Below, in pieces: positions 50,028 through 60,145 of a DNA stretch of 64,000 bases. The position numbers were made by a program, and so were the translations under genes. Position 1 is the stretch's first letter, and each line of letters begins with the position of its first letter. The notes beneath the pieces were generated by a model that did not search any database, was not told the DNA's origin, and saw nothing but the letters and a program-made list of their open reading frames with translations. The stretch is from positions 7,006,001 to 7,070,000 of the forward strand of contig NZ_CP072941.1 of the NCBI RefSeq assembly GCF_018069625.1, written 5' to 3'. Source of the DNA: Streptomyces yatensis. Lineage in GTDB: Bacteria; Actinomycetota; Actinomycetes; Streptomycetales; Streptomycetaceae.

Positions 50028-52226
50028 TCAGCCCTCGGCCAGCTCCAGCCGCACCGCGCACACCTTGAACTCCGGCATCCGCGACACCGGATCCAGCGCC
50101 GGGTTCGTCACCGTGTTGGCCCGCCCCGGCCCCGCCCAGTGGAACGGCATGAACACCGTGTCCGGCCGGATGTCCCGGCTGATGCGGGCCGGGGCCACGG
50201 CGCGGCCGCGCCGGGAGACCACCGCGATCGGCACGCCCTCGGCCGCCCCGAGCCGCTCGGCGAGCAGCGGATGGAGCTGGACGTAGGGGCCGGGCGCGGC
50301 CTCGTTGAGCTCGCTGACCCGCCGGGTCTGGGCGCCCGACTGGTACTGGGCCAGCACCCGGCCCGTCGTCAGCAGCACCGGATAGGCGGCGTCCGGCTCC
50401 TCCGCGGCCGGGCGATGGCTCACGGGGGCGAAGCGGGCCCGCCCGTCGTCGGTGGCGAACCGGTCGAGGAACAGCCGCGGCGTACCGGGATGCGGGCCGG
50501 GCCGCTCGGCGCCCTCCGAATGGGGCCCCTCGGTGCCCGTACGGGCGCTCTCCTCCGCGCGCTCCGGGCAGGGCCAGAACACCCCGTCCTCCTCCGCGAT
50601 CCTCCGGTACGTGATGCCCGAGTAGTCCGCCGGGCCCCCGGCCGAGGCCCGCCGCAGCTCCTCGAAGACCTCCTCCGCGTCGGCCGGGAACCCCTTCTCC
50701 CAGCCGAGCCGGGCCGCGAGCCCGCCCAGCACCGACAGATCCGTGCGGACGCCCGGCGGCGGGGTGAGGGCCGCCCGGCGGAGGATGACCCTGCCCTCCA
50801 GGTTGGTCATGGTCCCGGTCTCCTCGGCCCACTGGGCCACCGGCAGGACCACATCGGCGAGCGCGGCGGTCTCCGAGAGCACGACGTCGGCGACCGCCAG
50901 GAAGTCCAGCGATCGCAGCCGGGACTCCACATGGGCCGCGCGCGGGGCGGAGACCAGCGGGTTGGAGCCCATCAGCAGCAGCGCCCGGACGTCCCGTCCG
51001 AGCGCGTCCAGGAGCTCGTACGCGCTGCGCCCCGGCCCGGGGAGGGCGTCGGGCTCGACGCCCCATACGGCCGCCACATGGGCGCGCGCGGCCGGGTCGG
51101 CCAGCTTGCGGTAGCCGGGCAGCTGATCGGCCTTCTGGCCGTGTTCGCGGCCGCCCTGGCCGTTGCCCTGGCCGGTCAGGCAGCCGTAGCCGGACAGCGG
51201 GCGGCCCGCGTGGCCGGTGGCCAGGCACAGGTTGATCCACGCGCCGACGGTATCGGTGCCCTTGGACTGCTGCTCGGGGCCCCGCGCCGTCAGCACCATC
51301 GAGTTCTCGGCGTCGCAGAACATCGTGACCGCCTTACGGAGGTCGGGGACGGGGACGCCGGTGATCCGCTCCACCAGCTCCGGCCAGTGGGCCATCGCGG
51401 CGGCCCGCGCCTCGGGCCAGCCGCTGGTGCGCCGTTCGACGAACTCCTCGTCCACCCGGCCCTCCGCGACCACCAGGTGCAGCAGCCCCAGCGCGAGCGC
51501 GAGATCGGTGCCGGGGCGCGGCGCCAGATGCAGATCCGCCTGCTCCGCCGTACGGGTGCGCCGGGGGTCGACCACGATCAGCCGGCCGCCCGCCTCCTTC
51601 AGCTCGGTCAGATAGCGCAGGGCGGGCGGCATGGTCTCGGCCAGGTTCGAGCCGACGAGGACGACGCATCCGGTGCGGGCCACGTCCGCCAGCGGGAACG
51701 GCAGCCCGCGGTCCAGACCGAAGGCCCGCTGATGGGCGGCGGCGGCCGAGGACATGCAGAACCGGCCGTTGTAGTCGATCTGCGAGGTGCCGAGCACCAC
51801 CCGGGCGAACTTCCCCAGCGCGTACGCCTTCTCGTTCGTCAGCCCGCCGCCGCCGAAGACCCCCACCGCGTCCCGGCCGTGCGCCCGGCCGGCGGCCGCC
51901 AGGCCCTCGGCGATCCGGTCGAGGGCCTCCTCCCAGGTGGCCGGTTCGAGCCGACCGGAGTCAGGGCGGCGGACCAGCGGCTCGGTCAGACGCACCCGGG
52001 AGGAGAGCACAGCGGGCGCGGTGCGGCCCTTACCGCAGAGCGCGCCGCGGTTGACGGGGAAGGCGGTGCGCTCGATGACCTCGACGCCACCCGTCTCCCC
52101 ATCCGGTGGCACCGGGCGCAGCGTCATCCCGCACTGCAGCGAACAGTAAGGGCAGTGCGTGTCGACGGGTGCGGGGTCGGGGGCGGGGTCGGGGGCGAGG
52201 GAGTGCTCCCCGGGAACGTGCGCCAT
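50028..52226 (-). CDS. nasA: Assimilatory nitrate reductase, molybdopterin catalytic subunit
   Basis: 732 residues, bis-MGD oxidoreductase of the NasA/NarB type. [4Fe-4S] ligands Cys25, Cys28, Cys32 and Cys65 (CPYCSLQC; CGKG); Mo ligand probably Cys158 in NGRFCMSSAA; GPEQQSKGTD and NLCLATGHAGRPLSGYGCLT follow; C-terminal beta-barrel with LLTTGRVLAQYQSGAQTRR. No signal peptide, so cytoplasmic. It feeds nitrite to NirBD encoded about 18 kb away. It is divergent from the sirohydrochlorin chelatase gene with a GlnR-like element between. No ribosome site precedes the ATG. Confidence 0.92.
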   Translation of the reverse strand: MAHVPGEHSLAPDPAPDPAPVDTHCPYCSLQCGMTLRPVPPDGETGGVEVIERTAFPVNRGALCGKGRTAPAVLSSRVRLTEPLVRRPDSGRLEPATWEEALDRIAEGLAAAGRAHGRDAVGVFGGGGLTNEKAYALGKFARVVLGTSQIDYNGRFCMSSAAAAHQRAFGLDRGLPFPLADVARTGCVVLVGSNLAETMPPALRYLTELKEAGGRLIVVDPRRTRTAEQADLHLAPRPGTDLALALGLLHLVVAEGRVDEEFVERRTSGWPEARAAAMAHWPELVERITGVPVPDLRKAVTMFCDAENSMVLTARGPEQQSKGTDTVGAWINLCLATGHAGRPLSGYGCLTGQGNGQGGREHGQKADQLPGYRKLADPAARAHVAAVWGVEPDALPGPGRSAYELLDALGRDVRALLLMGSNPLVSAPRAAHVESRLRSLDFLAVADVVLSETAALADVVLPVAQWAEETGTMTNLEGRVILRRAALTPPPGVRTDLSVLGGLAARLGWEKGFPADAEEVFEELRRASAGGPADYSGITYRRIAEEDGVFWPCPERAEESARTGTEGPHSEGAERPGPHPGTPRLFLDRFATDDGRARFAPVSHRPAAEEPDAAYPVLLTTGRVLAQYQSGAQTRRVSELNEAAPGPYVQLHPLLAERLGAAEGVPIAVVSRRGRAVAPARISRDIRPDTVFMPFHWAGPGRANTVTNPALDPVSRMPEFKVCAVRLELAEG

Positions 52227-52249
52227 GCCGAGGAGGGTGCTACGGCCGT

Positions 52250-52287
52250 GTTACGACCCGCGTCGCCCCGGATTACGCCTGCGGGAA
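52250..52287 (+). promoter_or_regulatory. Possible GlnR box between nasA and the siroheme gene
   Basis: GTTAC-n6-CGTCG-n6-ATTAC-n6-GGGAA on the plus strand. The two a-sites (GTTAC, ATTAC) fit and are exactly 22 bases apart, but the b-sites are poor. nasA is a GlnR target in S. coelicolor, which supports the reading; the match alone is weak. Confidence 0.35.
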
Positions 52288-52386
52288 GCGGACCTCAGCG
52301 CGGTGTCCGGCGGCCGGTGATATCGGCGCAACCACCCGTCACGGCCGCGCAACGGCGGTGCAATCTGCCGCTGCCAGGCTCTGGCC

Positions 52387-53442
52387 ATGACGCCCCACTC
52401 CGGTTCTCCTGGCCCCGACAGCACGGCGGACTTCGACAGTGTCCAGCGGCTCATGACCCGGTTCACCGCACAGCTCACCACCCAGCTCGACCGGCTGGGC
52501 CACGGCCACCGCCCTGGCGGCCACCCTGGCGGCCATCAGGGCAGCCGCCAGGGTGGCCGCGACCGGCCGCCGACGCTCGTCGCCGTCGCCCACGGCAGCC
52601 GGGACCCCGAGGCGCTGCGCACCGTGACCGCACTCCTGGACCGCGTCCGCGCGCTCCGCCCCGGACTGCCCGTACGTCTCGGCCATATCGAGCTCAACCA
52701 GCCGCTGCTGACCGACACGCTGGCCGCGCTGCGCGGTGAGGCCGTGCTCGTCCCGCTGCTCCTGAGCCGCGGCTACCACACCAAACAGGACATCCCGGAC
52801 GCCGTCGCCGCCGCGCCCCACCTCGCCGCCCGGATCGCCGCCCCGCTCGGCCCGGACCCGCTGCTCGCCGAGGCGCTGCACGCCCGGCTGACGGAGGCGG
52901 GCCACCGGGCCGGGGCTCCGTACGGCCCGGGCGCGGCGGCTCCGTACGGGACCAGCGCGGCGGCTCCGTACGGGACCGGTGCCGGGGCTCCGTGCGGGAC
53001 CGGCGCCGGGGCTCCGGACAGGACTGCCGCCGCGGGCGTCGCGGCTCCGCACCGGGTGGGCGTCGTCCTGGCCGCGGCGGGCTCCCGCGACCCGGATGCG
53101 GCCGTCGACGTGGCCCGGACCGCCGCCCTGCTCAGCGCCCGGCTCGGCGGTGTGCCCGTCCTGCCCGGCTACGCCTCCGGCTCCGGGCCCACCGTGCCCG
53201 AGGCCGTACGGGCCCTGGCCGCCCTCGGCCATGACCGGATCGCCGCCGCCTCCTACTTCACCGCACCCGGCCGCTTCGCCACGCAGTGCGCGAACGCCGT
53301 TGAGAACATGAGCGCCACCCCCGGGGTCGCGGCCGCCCCGCTCGGCGCCCATCCGGCGGTGGCGCGTCTCATACTGCGCCGGTACGAACAGACCCTCGCC
53401 TTTGCGCCCTTGTCACCCCCGGCGGCTACCGTCGGTGTATGA
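52387..53442 (+). CDS. Sirohydrochlorin chelatase (CbiX/SirB-like)
   Basis: 351 residues with two CbiX-like halves: [20 protein letters not shown] with the metal-site His in [23 protein letters not shown], then [15 protein letters not shown] and [18 protein letters not shown]. The N-terminus contains a His/Gly-rich run ([15 protein letters not shown]) like metal-storage segments of other chelatases, and the half-domains are joined by repeated [10 protein letters not shown] units. It probably inserts Fe(II) to give siroheme for nitrite reductase. The stop overlaps dGTPase by four bases. Confidence 0.88.
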   Translation: MTPHSGSPGPDSTADFDSVQRLMTRFTAQLTTQLDRLGHGHRPGGHPGGHQGSRQGGRDRPPTLVAVAHGSRDPEALRTVTALLDRVRALRPGLPVRLGHIELNQPLLTDTLAALRGEAVLVPLLLSRGYHTKQDIPDAVAAAPHLAARIAAPLGPDPLLAEALHARLTEAGHRAGAPYGPGAAAPYGTSAAAPYGTGAGAPCGTGAGAPDRTAAAGVAAPHRVGVVLAAAGSRDPDAAVDVARTAALLSARLGGVPVLPGYASGSGPTVPEAVRALAALGHDRIAAASYFTAPGRFATQCANAVENMSATPGVAAAPLGAHPAVARLILRRYEQTLAFAPLSPPAATVGV

Positions 53443-54800
53443 GTCGCAGCGCACCACCTGATCCGGATCCGGCCCCTCCGACCGGTGCCCCCGAGGCCGA
53501 CATCGGCCACGTGCCCGGTTACGCCCCGGCGGACCTCGAGCGCTGGGCGTCCGAGCCCGACAAGCGGCCGGGCCGGACCGCCTTCCAGCGGGACCGGGCG
53601 CGGGTGCTGCACTCCGCCGCGCTGCGCAGGCTGGCCGGGAAGACCCAGGTGGTGTCCGCCGCACCGGCCGCCGACCCCGGCCCTGCCGGGCGCGCCCTGG
53701 CCTTCGACGCCACGCCCCGCACCCGGCTGACCCACTCCCTGGAGTGCGCCCAGGTGGGCCGTGAGCTGGGGGCCGCCCTCGGCTGCGACCCGGATCTGGT
53801 GGAGACCGCCTGCCTCGCCCATGACCTCGGCCATCCGCCGTTCGGGCACAACGGCGAGCGGGTGCTCAACAAGATCGCCGAGCCCTGCGGCGGCTTCGAG
53901 GGAAACGCGCAGTCGCTGCGGCTGCTGGCCCGGCTCGAACCGAAGCGGTTCATCCCCGGCCCGGAGGCCGGTGAGCCGGTGAGCGTCGGCCTCAACCTCA
54001 CCCGCGCCGCGCTGGACGCCGCCACCAAGTACCCCTGGCCGCGCGGCGGCCATCCGTACAGCCCCCGCTCCCCGAAGTTCGGGGTCTACGAGGACGACCT
54101 CCCGATCTTCGCGTGGTTCCGGCAGGGCGCCCCCGAGGGCCGTAAGACCTTCGAGGCCCAGGTCATGGACTGGGCCGACGATGTCGCCTACTCGGTGCAC
54201 GACGTCGAGGACGGGCTGCACGCGGGCCATCTCGACCCCGAGAGCCTGCTCGCCGAGCCCGAGCGCCGCGAGGTCTTCGCCGTCGCCGCCGATCGCTACG
54301 CCCCGGGGGCCGAGCCCGGCGAGCTGGCCGAGGCGCTGGACCGGCTGCTGGGCCAGGAGTGGTGGCCGCATCGCTACGACGGCTCGTCGGTCGCCCAGGC
54401 CCGTCTCAAGGACGCCACCAGCCAGCTCATCGGCCGCTTCTGCCTGGCCGCCGAGGGCGCCACCCGCGCGGCGTACGGCACGGGCCGCTTCACCCGCTAC
54501 CACGCCGAGCTGGTCGTCCCCCGCGCCGCCCGCCTGGAGTGCGCGGTCCTCAAGGCGGTCGCCGACCGGTATGTCATCCAGCGCGCCGACCAGGAGCTGG
54601 TCCGGGCCGATCAGCGCGTCGTCATCGCCGAGCTGGGCGAGGCCCTGATCGCCCGCGCCCCCGTCGGCCTGGACCCCCAGTTCCGCGCGCTCTTCGACGC
54701 GGCCGGGGACGACCGGGGCCGGCTGCGGGCGATCGTCGACCAGATCGCCTCCCTGACCGACACCTCGGCCCGGTGGCTCCATGCCCGGCTCACCTCGTGA
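53439..54800 (+). CDS. dgt: dGTP triphosphohydrolase (type 2)
   Basis: 453 residues, HD-domain. Metal ligands visible as THSLECAQ (His99), [12 protein letters not shown] (His128, Asp129) and the late Asp in [13 protein letters not shown]. The arginine-rich segment [20 protein letters not shown] is typical. It hydrolyses dGTP (and related dNTPs) to the nucleoside and triphosphate. ATGA overlap with the chelatase gene makes them one transcript. Confidence 0.93.
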   Translation: MSRSAPPDPDPAPPTGAPEADIGHVPGYAPADLERWASEPDKRPGRTAFQRDRARVLHSAALRRLAGKTQVVSAAPAADPGPAGRALAFDATPRTRLTHSLECAQVGRELGAALGCDPDLVETACLAHDLGHPPFGHNGERVLNKIAEPCGGFEGNAQSLRLLARLEPKRFIPGPEAGEPVSVGLNLTRAALDAATKYPWPRGGHPYSPRSPKFGVYEDDLPIFAWFRQGAPEGRKTFEAQVMDWADDVAYSVHDVEDGLHAGHLDPESLLAEPERREVFAVAADRYAPGAEPGELAEALDRLLGQEWWPHRYDGSSVAQARLKDATSQLIGRFCLAAEGATRAAYGTGRFTRYHAELVVPRAARLECAVLKAVADRYVIQRADQELVRADQRVVIAELGEALIARAPVGLDPQFRALFDAAGDDRGRLRAIVDQIASLTDTSARWLHARLTS

Positions 54801-54892
54801 TCCGCCGCCCGCCGGATCCGGCTTGCGTGCACACGTCCGGCGTACGGGCCCTTCCGGACGCACGCGCGGTGCGGGAGGCTCCCCTGTGACAG

Positions 54893-54935
54893 AGCTTTCG
54901 GCACAGCTTTCGGCACAGCTTTCGGGCACAAATTC
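54893..54935. repeat. Three 12-bp AGCTTTCGGCAC repeats
   Basis: Tandem 12-base units in the 250-base gap between the dGTPase and the ferredoxin reductase-like gene. The rest of the gap holds no recognisable gene; a promoter for the next gene probably lies in its second half. Confidence 0.6.
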
Positions 54936-55052
54936 CCGGCACAGCCATGGGCGCAGCATGTGGCACCGCTTTCGGAGCACGACCTGACGCGACCGGGGTA
55001 AGGCACTCATAGAGGCACTGCTCGGCACTGCTCGGCAGCGAGGAGGACACAA

Positions 55053-56348
55053 GTGGTCGACGCACACCAGACATTCGTCATCGTCGGAGGGGGGCTGGCC
55101 GGGGCGAAAGCCGCGGAAACCCTGCGAGCGGAGGGCTTCACCGGGCGGGTGATCCTCATCGGTGACGAGCGCGACCACCCCTATGAACGGCCCCCGCTGT
55201 CCAAGGGCTTCCTCACCGGCAGCCAGGAGCGCGACAGCGTCTTCGTCCACGAGCCCGCCTGGTACGCCCAGGCCGATATCGAGCTCCACCTCGGCCTGCC
55301 CGCCGTCCACCTGGACCGCGCCGCCAAGGCCGTGACCCTGGGCGACGGCACCCGGGTCCACTACGACCGGCTGCTGCTGGCCACCGGCGCCGAGCCGCGC
55401 CGTCTCGACATCCCCGGCACCGATCTGGCCGGGGTCCACCATCTGCGCCGGCTCGCCCACGCCGAGCGGCTCAAGGGCGTCCTGACGACCCTCGGCCGGG
55501 ACAACGGCCAGCTGGTCATCGCGGGCGCCGGCTGGATCGGCCTCGAAGTCGCGGCCGCCGCCCGCGGCTACGGCGCCGAGGTGACCATCGTCGAGCCCGA
55601 GCCCACCCCGCTCCACCCCGTCCTCGGCCCCGAGCTGGGCGCCCTCTTCGCCGACCTCCACGGCGAGCACGGGGTCCGCTTCCACTTCGGTGGCCGCCTT
55701 ACCGAGATCACCGGCCAGGACGGCATGGTGCTGGCCGCCCTCACCGACGACGGCGAGGAGCACCCCGCCCACAGCGTCCTGGCCGCCATCGGAGCCGCCC
55801 CGCGCACCGCCCTCGCCGAGGCCGCGGGCCTGGAGGTGGTGGACCGCGCGGCGGGCGGCGGCATCGCGGTCGACACCTCGCTGCGCACCAGCGACCCCGA
55901 CATCTTCGCCGCGGGCGACGTCGCCGCCGCCCCGCTCGGCTTCCTCGAGGGCACCCCCGTACGGGCCGCGCTGCCGCAGAGCGCCCGGCTGCGCGTCGAG
56001 CACTGGGCCAACGCGCTGAACGGCGGCCCGGCGGCGGCCCGCGCCATGCTCGGCCAGGACGTCGCGTACGACCGGGTGCCGTACTTCTTCTCCGACCAGT
56101 ACGACGTCGGCCTGGAGTACTCCGGCTACGCCCCGCCCGGCTCATACGACCAGGTGCTGGTGCGCGGCGACGTCGGCAAGCGGCAGTTCATCGCCTTCTG
56201 GCTGAACGACGGCCGGCTCCTCGCGGGTATGAACGTCAACGTCTGGGACGTCACCGAATCGATCCAACGGCTCATCCGCGGCGGCGACCAGCTCGACACC
56301 GTGGCCCTGGCCGACCCGTCCGTCCCGCTGACCTCGCTGCTCCCGTAG
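55053..56348 (+). CDS. FAD/NAD(P)-dependent ferredoxin reductase-like oxidoreductase
   Basis: 431 residues. FAD motif FVIVGGGLAGAKAAETLRAEG, PYERPPLSKGFL, NAD motif LVIAGAGWIGLEVAAAA and IFAAGDVAAAPL place it with ferredoxin/rubredoxin/putidaredoxin reductases that support P450s or dioxygenases. The reductase C-terminal domain ends in LADPSVPLTSLLP. GTG 55053 follows GAGGAGGACACAA. It precedes dnaG. No dedicated ferredoxin is nearby, but two P450 genes lie 20 kb away. Confidence 0.88.
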   Translation: MVDAHQTFVIVGGGLAGAKAAETLRAEGFTGRVILIGDERDHPYERPPLSKGFLTGSQERDSVFVHEPAWYAQADIELHLGLPAVHLDRAAKAVTLGDGTRVHYDRLLLATGAEPRRLDIPGTDLAGVHHLRRLAHAERLKGVLTTLGRDNGQLVIAGAGWIGLEVAAAARGYGAEVTIVEPEPTPLHPVLGPELGALFADLHGEHGVRFHFGGRLTEITGQDGMVLAALTDDGEEHPAHSVLAAIGAAPRTALAEAAGLEVVDRAAGGGIAVDTSLRTSDPDIFAAGDVAAAPLGFLEGTPVRAALPQSARLRVEHWANALNGGPAAARAMLGQDVAYDRVPYFFSDQYDVGLEYSGYAPPGSYDQVLVRGDVGKRQFIAFWLNDGRLLAGMNVNVWDVTESIQRLIRGGDQLDTVALADPSVPLTSLLP

Positions 56349-56410
56349 GCCCTGGGGCACGCTCCCGTAGGCCCTCGGGCACGCTCCCGTAGGCCCCCGA
56401 GCACGCTCCC
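56339..56410. repeat. Three 22-bp tandem repeats copying the oxidoreductase gene end
   Basis: Units at 56339, 56361 and 56383 plus a partial copy. The first contains the last codons and TAG stop of the gene; the next two repeat CTCCCGTAGGCCC beyond the stop. Confidence 0.75.
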
Positions 56411-56467
56411 GCCGGGGTACGGCAGGCGACGGACAGCCATGTCGGACCCCGGCCGTAGAATTCGGGC

Positions 56468-58489
56468 GTGGCAGGCAGGATCAACGATGACGACGTGAAG
56501 GCGGTGCGGGCAGCGGTCCCGATCGACGCCGTCGTGTCCGAATACCTCCAGCTGCGCAACGCGGGGGGTGGCAATCTCAAGGGCCTGTGCCCCTTCCATG
56601 ACGAGAAGTCCCCGTCCTTCCAGGTCAGCCCCAGCAAGGGGCTCTACTACTGCTTCGGCTGCCAGGCGGGCGGCGACACCGTCGACTTCGTCATGAAGAT
56701 CGACCACCTCTCCTTCGCCGAGACGATCGAGCGGCTGGCCTCCCAGGCCGGCATCACCCTGCGCTACGAGGAGGGCGGCTACACCCCCGGCCGCCAGCAG
56801 GGGGAGCGCACCCGGCTGGTCGAGGCCCATAAGGCGGCCGCGCAGTTCTATGTGGAGCAGCTGGAGCGCCCCGAGGCGGAGATCGGCCGCACCTTCCTGG
56901 CCGAGCGCGGCTTCGACCAGGCCGCCGCGCAGCACTTCGGCGTCGGCTACAGCCCGGCCGGCTGGGACCACCTCGTCCGCTTTCTGCGCGGCCGCGGCTT
57001 CACCGACAAGGAGCTGATCCTCTCCGGGCTCGTCCAGGAGGGCCGGCGCGGCCCCATCGACCGCTTCCGGGGCCGCCTGATGTGGCCGATCCGGGACATC
57101 TCCGGCGAGGTCGTCGGCTTCGGCGCCCGCAAGCTGCGCGACGACGACAACGGCCCGAAGTACCTCAACACCCCCGAGACCCCGCTCTACCGCAAGTCCC
57201 AGGTCCTCTACGGCATCGACCTCGCCAAGAAGGACATCGCCAAGGCCAGCCGCGCGGTGGTGGTCGAGGGCTATACGGACGTCATGGCCTGCCATCTCGC
57301 GGGGGTCACCACCGCCATCGCCACCTGCGGTACCGCCTTCGGCGGCGACCACATCAAGATCCTCCGACGGCTCCTTATGGACAACGCGGGCGCGGAGGTC
57401 GTCTTCACCTTCGACGGCGACGCGGCCGGGCAGAAGGCGGCCCTGCGCGCCTTCGAGGACGACCAGCGGTTCGCCGCCGAGACCTCCATCGCGATCACGC
57501 CCGACGGGATGGACCCGTGCGAACTGCGCCTGGCCCGCGGCGACGAGGCCGTGGCGTCCCTGGTCGACAGCCGTACGCCGCTGTTCGCCTTCGCGCTGAA
57601 GTCGATCGTCTCCCGGTACAACCTGGACACCGAGGAGGGGCGCATCGCCGCCGTCGACGAGGCGGTGCCGGTCGTCGCGGCGATCAAGAACCCCGGGCTG
57701 CGGGACCGCTATGCGATCCGGCTGATCGGGATGGTCGGCATCGCCACCCAGGCGGAGGAGCAGTCGATCATCCGCCGGGTGCGCGGGCTGGCCCGCAGCA
57801 GGCAGAACGGCGGCCCGGGCGGCCCCGAGCACGGTGGCCGCGGCGATCAGCGCGGCGGCGGCCTGGGCGGGTCCCGGTACGGCGGCGGCCGCGGTGACCA
57901 GCGGGGCGGCGGCCATGGCGGCCCAGGTGGGCAGGGCGGGCAAGGTGGCCATGGCGGGCCCGGCGGCGGCCCTGGTGCCGGCGGCGCGCCGCCGGTCCCG
58001 CGCGGTCCCGCGCTGAATCTGCGCAGCCCCGCCCACCGCGTCGAGCGCGAGCTGCTCAAGCTGGCGCTTCAGCATCCGGACCTGGTCTCCCCGGCCTTCG
58101 ACGCCTACGGCATCGACGAGTTCACCGCCCCGCCGTACGCGGCGGTGCGCCGCGCCATCGAGGACGCGGGCGGTACGGCCGCCGCGGACGCCGACTATCT
58201 CGCCCGGGTCCGGGAGGTGGCGCCCGACGACACGGTCCGGGCGATGGTCACCGAGCTCGCCGTCGAGCCGCCGCACACCCGCCGCGACCCGGACGAGGTG
58301 TACGCGGGCGTGCAGTTGGTGGCCGTCCGGCTGGCCGCGGTGAATCAGCGCGTGACCGAGGTGCGGGGCGCCCTCCAGCGCCTGGGGCAGCATGCGGACC
58401 CCGCCCATCTCGCCGCCGTGCAGAACGAGCTGTGGGTGCTGCAGCAGTACGGCCAGTCCCTCCGGGACCGGGGCGCGGCGGCCCTGTAG
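56468..58489 (+). CDS. dnaG: DNA primase
   Basis: 673 residues. Zinc-binding domain with Cys41, His44, Cys62 and Cys65 (CPFH...CFGC), RNA polymerase domain with the basic RFRGRLMWPI, Toprim motifs VVEGYTDVMA and FDGDAAGQKA, and a C-terminal helicase-binding domain. Between core and C-terminus there is an unusual Gly-rich linker of about 70 residues (GGRGDQRGGGHGG repeats), as found in some actinobacteria. It lies next to hrdA, an order also known from S. coelicolor. Confidence 0.95.
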   Translation: MAGRINDDDVKAVRAAVPIDAVVSEYLQLRNAGGGNLKGLCPFHDEKSPSFQVSPSKGLYYCFGCQAGGDTVDFVMKIDHLSFAETIERLASQAGITLRYEEGGYTPGRQQGERTRLVEAHKAAAQFYVEQLERPEAEIGRTFLAERGFDQAAAQHFGVGYSPAGWDHLVRFLRGRGFTDKELILSGLVQEGRRGPIDRFRGRLMWPIRDISGEVVGFGARKLRDDDNGPKYLNTPETPLYRKSQVLYGIDLAKKDIAKASRAVVVEGYTDVMACHLAGVTTAIATCGTAFGGDHIKILRRLLMDNAGAEVVFTFDGDAAGQKAALRAFEDDQRFAAETSIAITPDGMDPCELRLARGDEAVASLVDSRTPLFAFALKSIVSRYNLDTEEGRIAAVDEAVPVVAAIKNPGLRDRYAIRLIGMVGIATQAEEQSIIRRVRGLARSRQNGGPGGPEHGGRGDQRGGGLGGSRYGGGRGDQRGGGHGGPGGQGGQGGHGGPGGGPGAGGAPPVPRGPALNLRSPAHRVERELLKLALQHPDLVSPAFDAYGIDEFTAPPYAAVRRAIEDAGGTAAADADYLARVREVAPDDTVRAMVTELAVEPPHTRRDPDEVYAGVQLVAVRLAAVNQRVTEVRGALQRLGQHADPAHLAAVQNELWVLQQYGQSLRDRGAAAL

Positions 58490-58848
58490 GCCGAGCGGGC
58501 GCTCGGCGCAGCGAGGTCGGTGAGGGCGGCAGGGGGCCGATGGATGGGTTCCGGCCAGCCCGTTCATGGCTCGGCGGGCGGGCCGGAGGGGGCGCTGTAG
58601 CCGCCGGGTAGTCGTACGGTCACGGGCCGCTGAGCAAAAAGTGCTCGCACGCCCCTCGTGGCGGGCCTGTGTCGTACTCCACACTGGGGTGCGGTGCCTG
58701 AGTCCTCGGAGCGCGGCGGTGTTGGTCAGGTAGGGCCGGAATCCCCCGCAGATCCGCTCATGATGTACGGGACGGACGGCGGCGCGGCCGCCGTGCCGTG
58801 CCCGATCGTTCTGCCCCCTCAGCAGCGATCACCCTGGAGGTCGCCCCC

Positions 58849-60099
58849 GTGCAGACCCAGACCCTCACCGACGCGGCCCTCGCGGCCTCGCCGCACCCCG
58901 TGTCCGCCCGCCCGCCCGGCGTCGCACCGGTAGCGCCGGCCGTGCCCGAGGACCCGGCGGACCTCGCCCCGGAGGGTGCACCGGAGAGCGACCAGGACGC
59001 CGCACCGGACGCCATGGCCGACCTGGCCGCCGGCCCCGACTCCAACTCCGATTCCGACTCCGCTCCCGACTCCGGCCCCGAAGCGGAATCCGTCGAGCCG
59101 GTCGAGCCCGTCGAGAGCGCCGATACCGTCGTAGAGCCCGTCGAACCGATCGAACCGATCGAGCCGCCCGCCCGCGCCGACACCAGTGGCCCCTCCGCCG
59201 ACCTCTTCCGCCAGTACCTCCGCGAGATCGGGCGGATACCGCTGCTCTCCGCGGTCGAGGAGGTCGAGCTGGCCCGCCGGGTCGAGGCGGGCCTCTTCGC
59301 CGAGGAGAAGCTCGGCAACACCCCCGACCTCGACTCCCAACTCGCCGTGGACCTCGACCGGTTGGTGGTCCTGGGCCGGATGGCCAAGCGCCGCCTGATC
59401 GAGGCCAACCTCCGCCTCGTCGTCTCCGTCGCCAAGCGCTATATCGGCCGCGGCCTGACCATGCTCGACCTGGTCCAGGAGGGCAATCTCGGCCTGATCC
59501 GCGCGGTCGAGAAGTTCGACTACGCCCGCGGGTACAAGTTCTCGACGTACGCCACGTGGTGGATCCGTCAGGCCATGTCCCGCGCCCTGGCCGACCAGGC
59601 CCGGACGATCCGGGTCCCGGTGCACGTCGTCGAGCTGATCAACCGGGTGGTCCGGGTCCAGCGCCGGATGCTCCAGGAGCGCGGCTACGAACCCACCCCC
59701 GAGGAGGTCGCCGCCCATCTCGACCTCCTCCCGGAGCGGGTGAGCGAGGTGCTGCGGCTGGCCCAGGAGCCGGTCTCGCTCCACGCGCCGGTGGGCGAGG
59801 AGGACGATGTGGCCCTCGGTGACCTCATCGAGGACGGCGACGCGGCCTCACCCGTGGAGTCCGCGGCATTCCTGCTGCTCCGCGAGCACCTGGAGGCCGT
59901 GCTGTCGACGCTCGGCGAGCGCGAACGCAAGGTGGTGCAGCTGCGGTACGGACTGGCCGACGGCCGCCCCCGCACGCTGGAGGAGATCGGCCGGATCTTC
60001 GGGGTGACGCGGGAGCGGATCCGTCAGATCGAGTCGAAGACGCTCAACAAGCTCCGCGACCACGCCTTCGCCGATCAGCTCCGCGGCTATCTGGACTAG
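58849..60099 (+). CDS. hrdA: Group 2 RNA polymerase sigma factor (HrdA type)
   Basis: 416 residues. Regions 1.2-4.2 are complete: [39 protein letters not shown], the core-binding/-10 part [20 protein letters not shown], and region 4.2 [21 protein letters not shown]. The N-terminus is short in comparison with HrdB, with acidic repeats ([24 protein letters not shown]). GTG 58849 has GGAGG eight bases upstream; ATG 58798 would add 17 residues. The position next to dnaG supports hrdA rather than hrdC or hrdD. The 360-base gap upstream shows no clear -10/-35 pair. Confidence 0.9.
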   Translation: MQTQTLTDAALAASPHPVSARPPGVAPVAPAVPEDPADLAPEGAPESDQDAAPDAMADLAAGPDSNSDSDSAPDSGPEAESVEPVEPVESADTVVEPVEPIEPIEPPARADTSGPSADLFRQYLREIGRIPLLSAVEEVELARRVEAGLFAEEKLGNTPDLDSQLAVDLDRLVVLGRMAKRRLIEANLRLVVSVAKRYIGRGLTMLDLVQEGNLGLIRAVEKFDYARGYKFSTYATWWIRQAMSRALADQARTIRVPVHVVELINRVVRVQRRMLQERGYEPTPEEVAAHLDLLPERVSEVLRLAQEPVSLHAPVGEEDDVALGDLIEDGDAASPVESAAFLLLREHLEAVLSTLGERERKVVQLRYGLADGRPRTLEEIGRIFGVTRERIRQIESKTLNKLRDHAFADQLRGYLD

Positions 60100-60145
60100 C
60101 GATCCGGGCACCGGCCCCGCGTCCCGAGACTCCAGGGCCCGGGCC

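Noticed and set aside
58489..58849. Search for an hrdA promoter and small gene in the 360-base gap
   Set aside because: No -35/-10 pair or frame with a ribosome site stood out enough to report.
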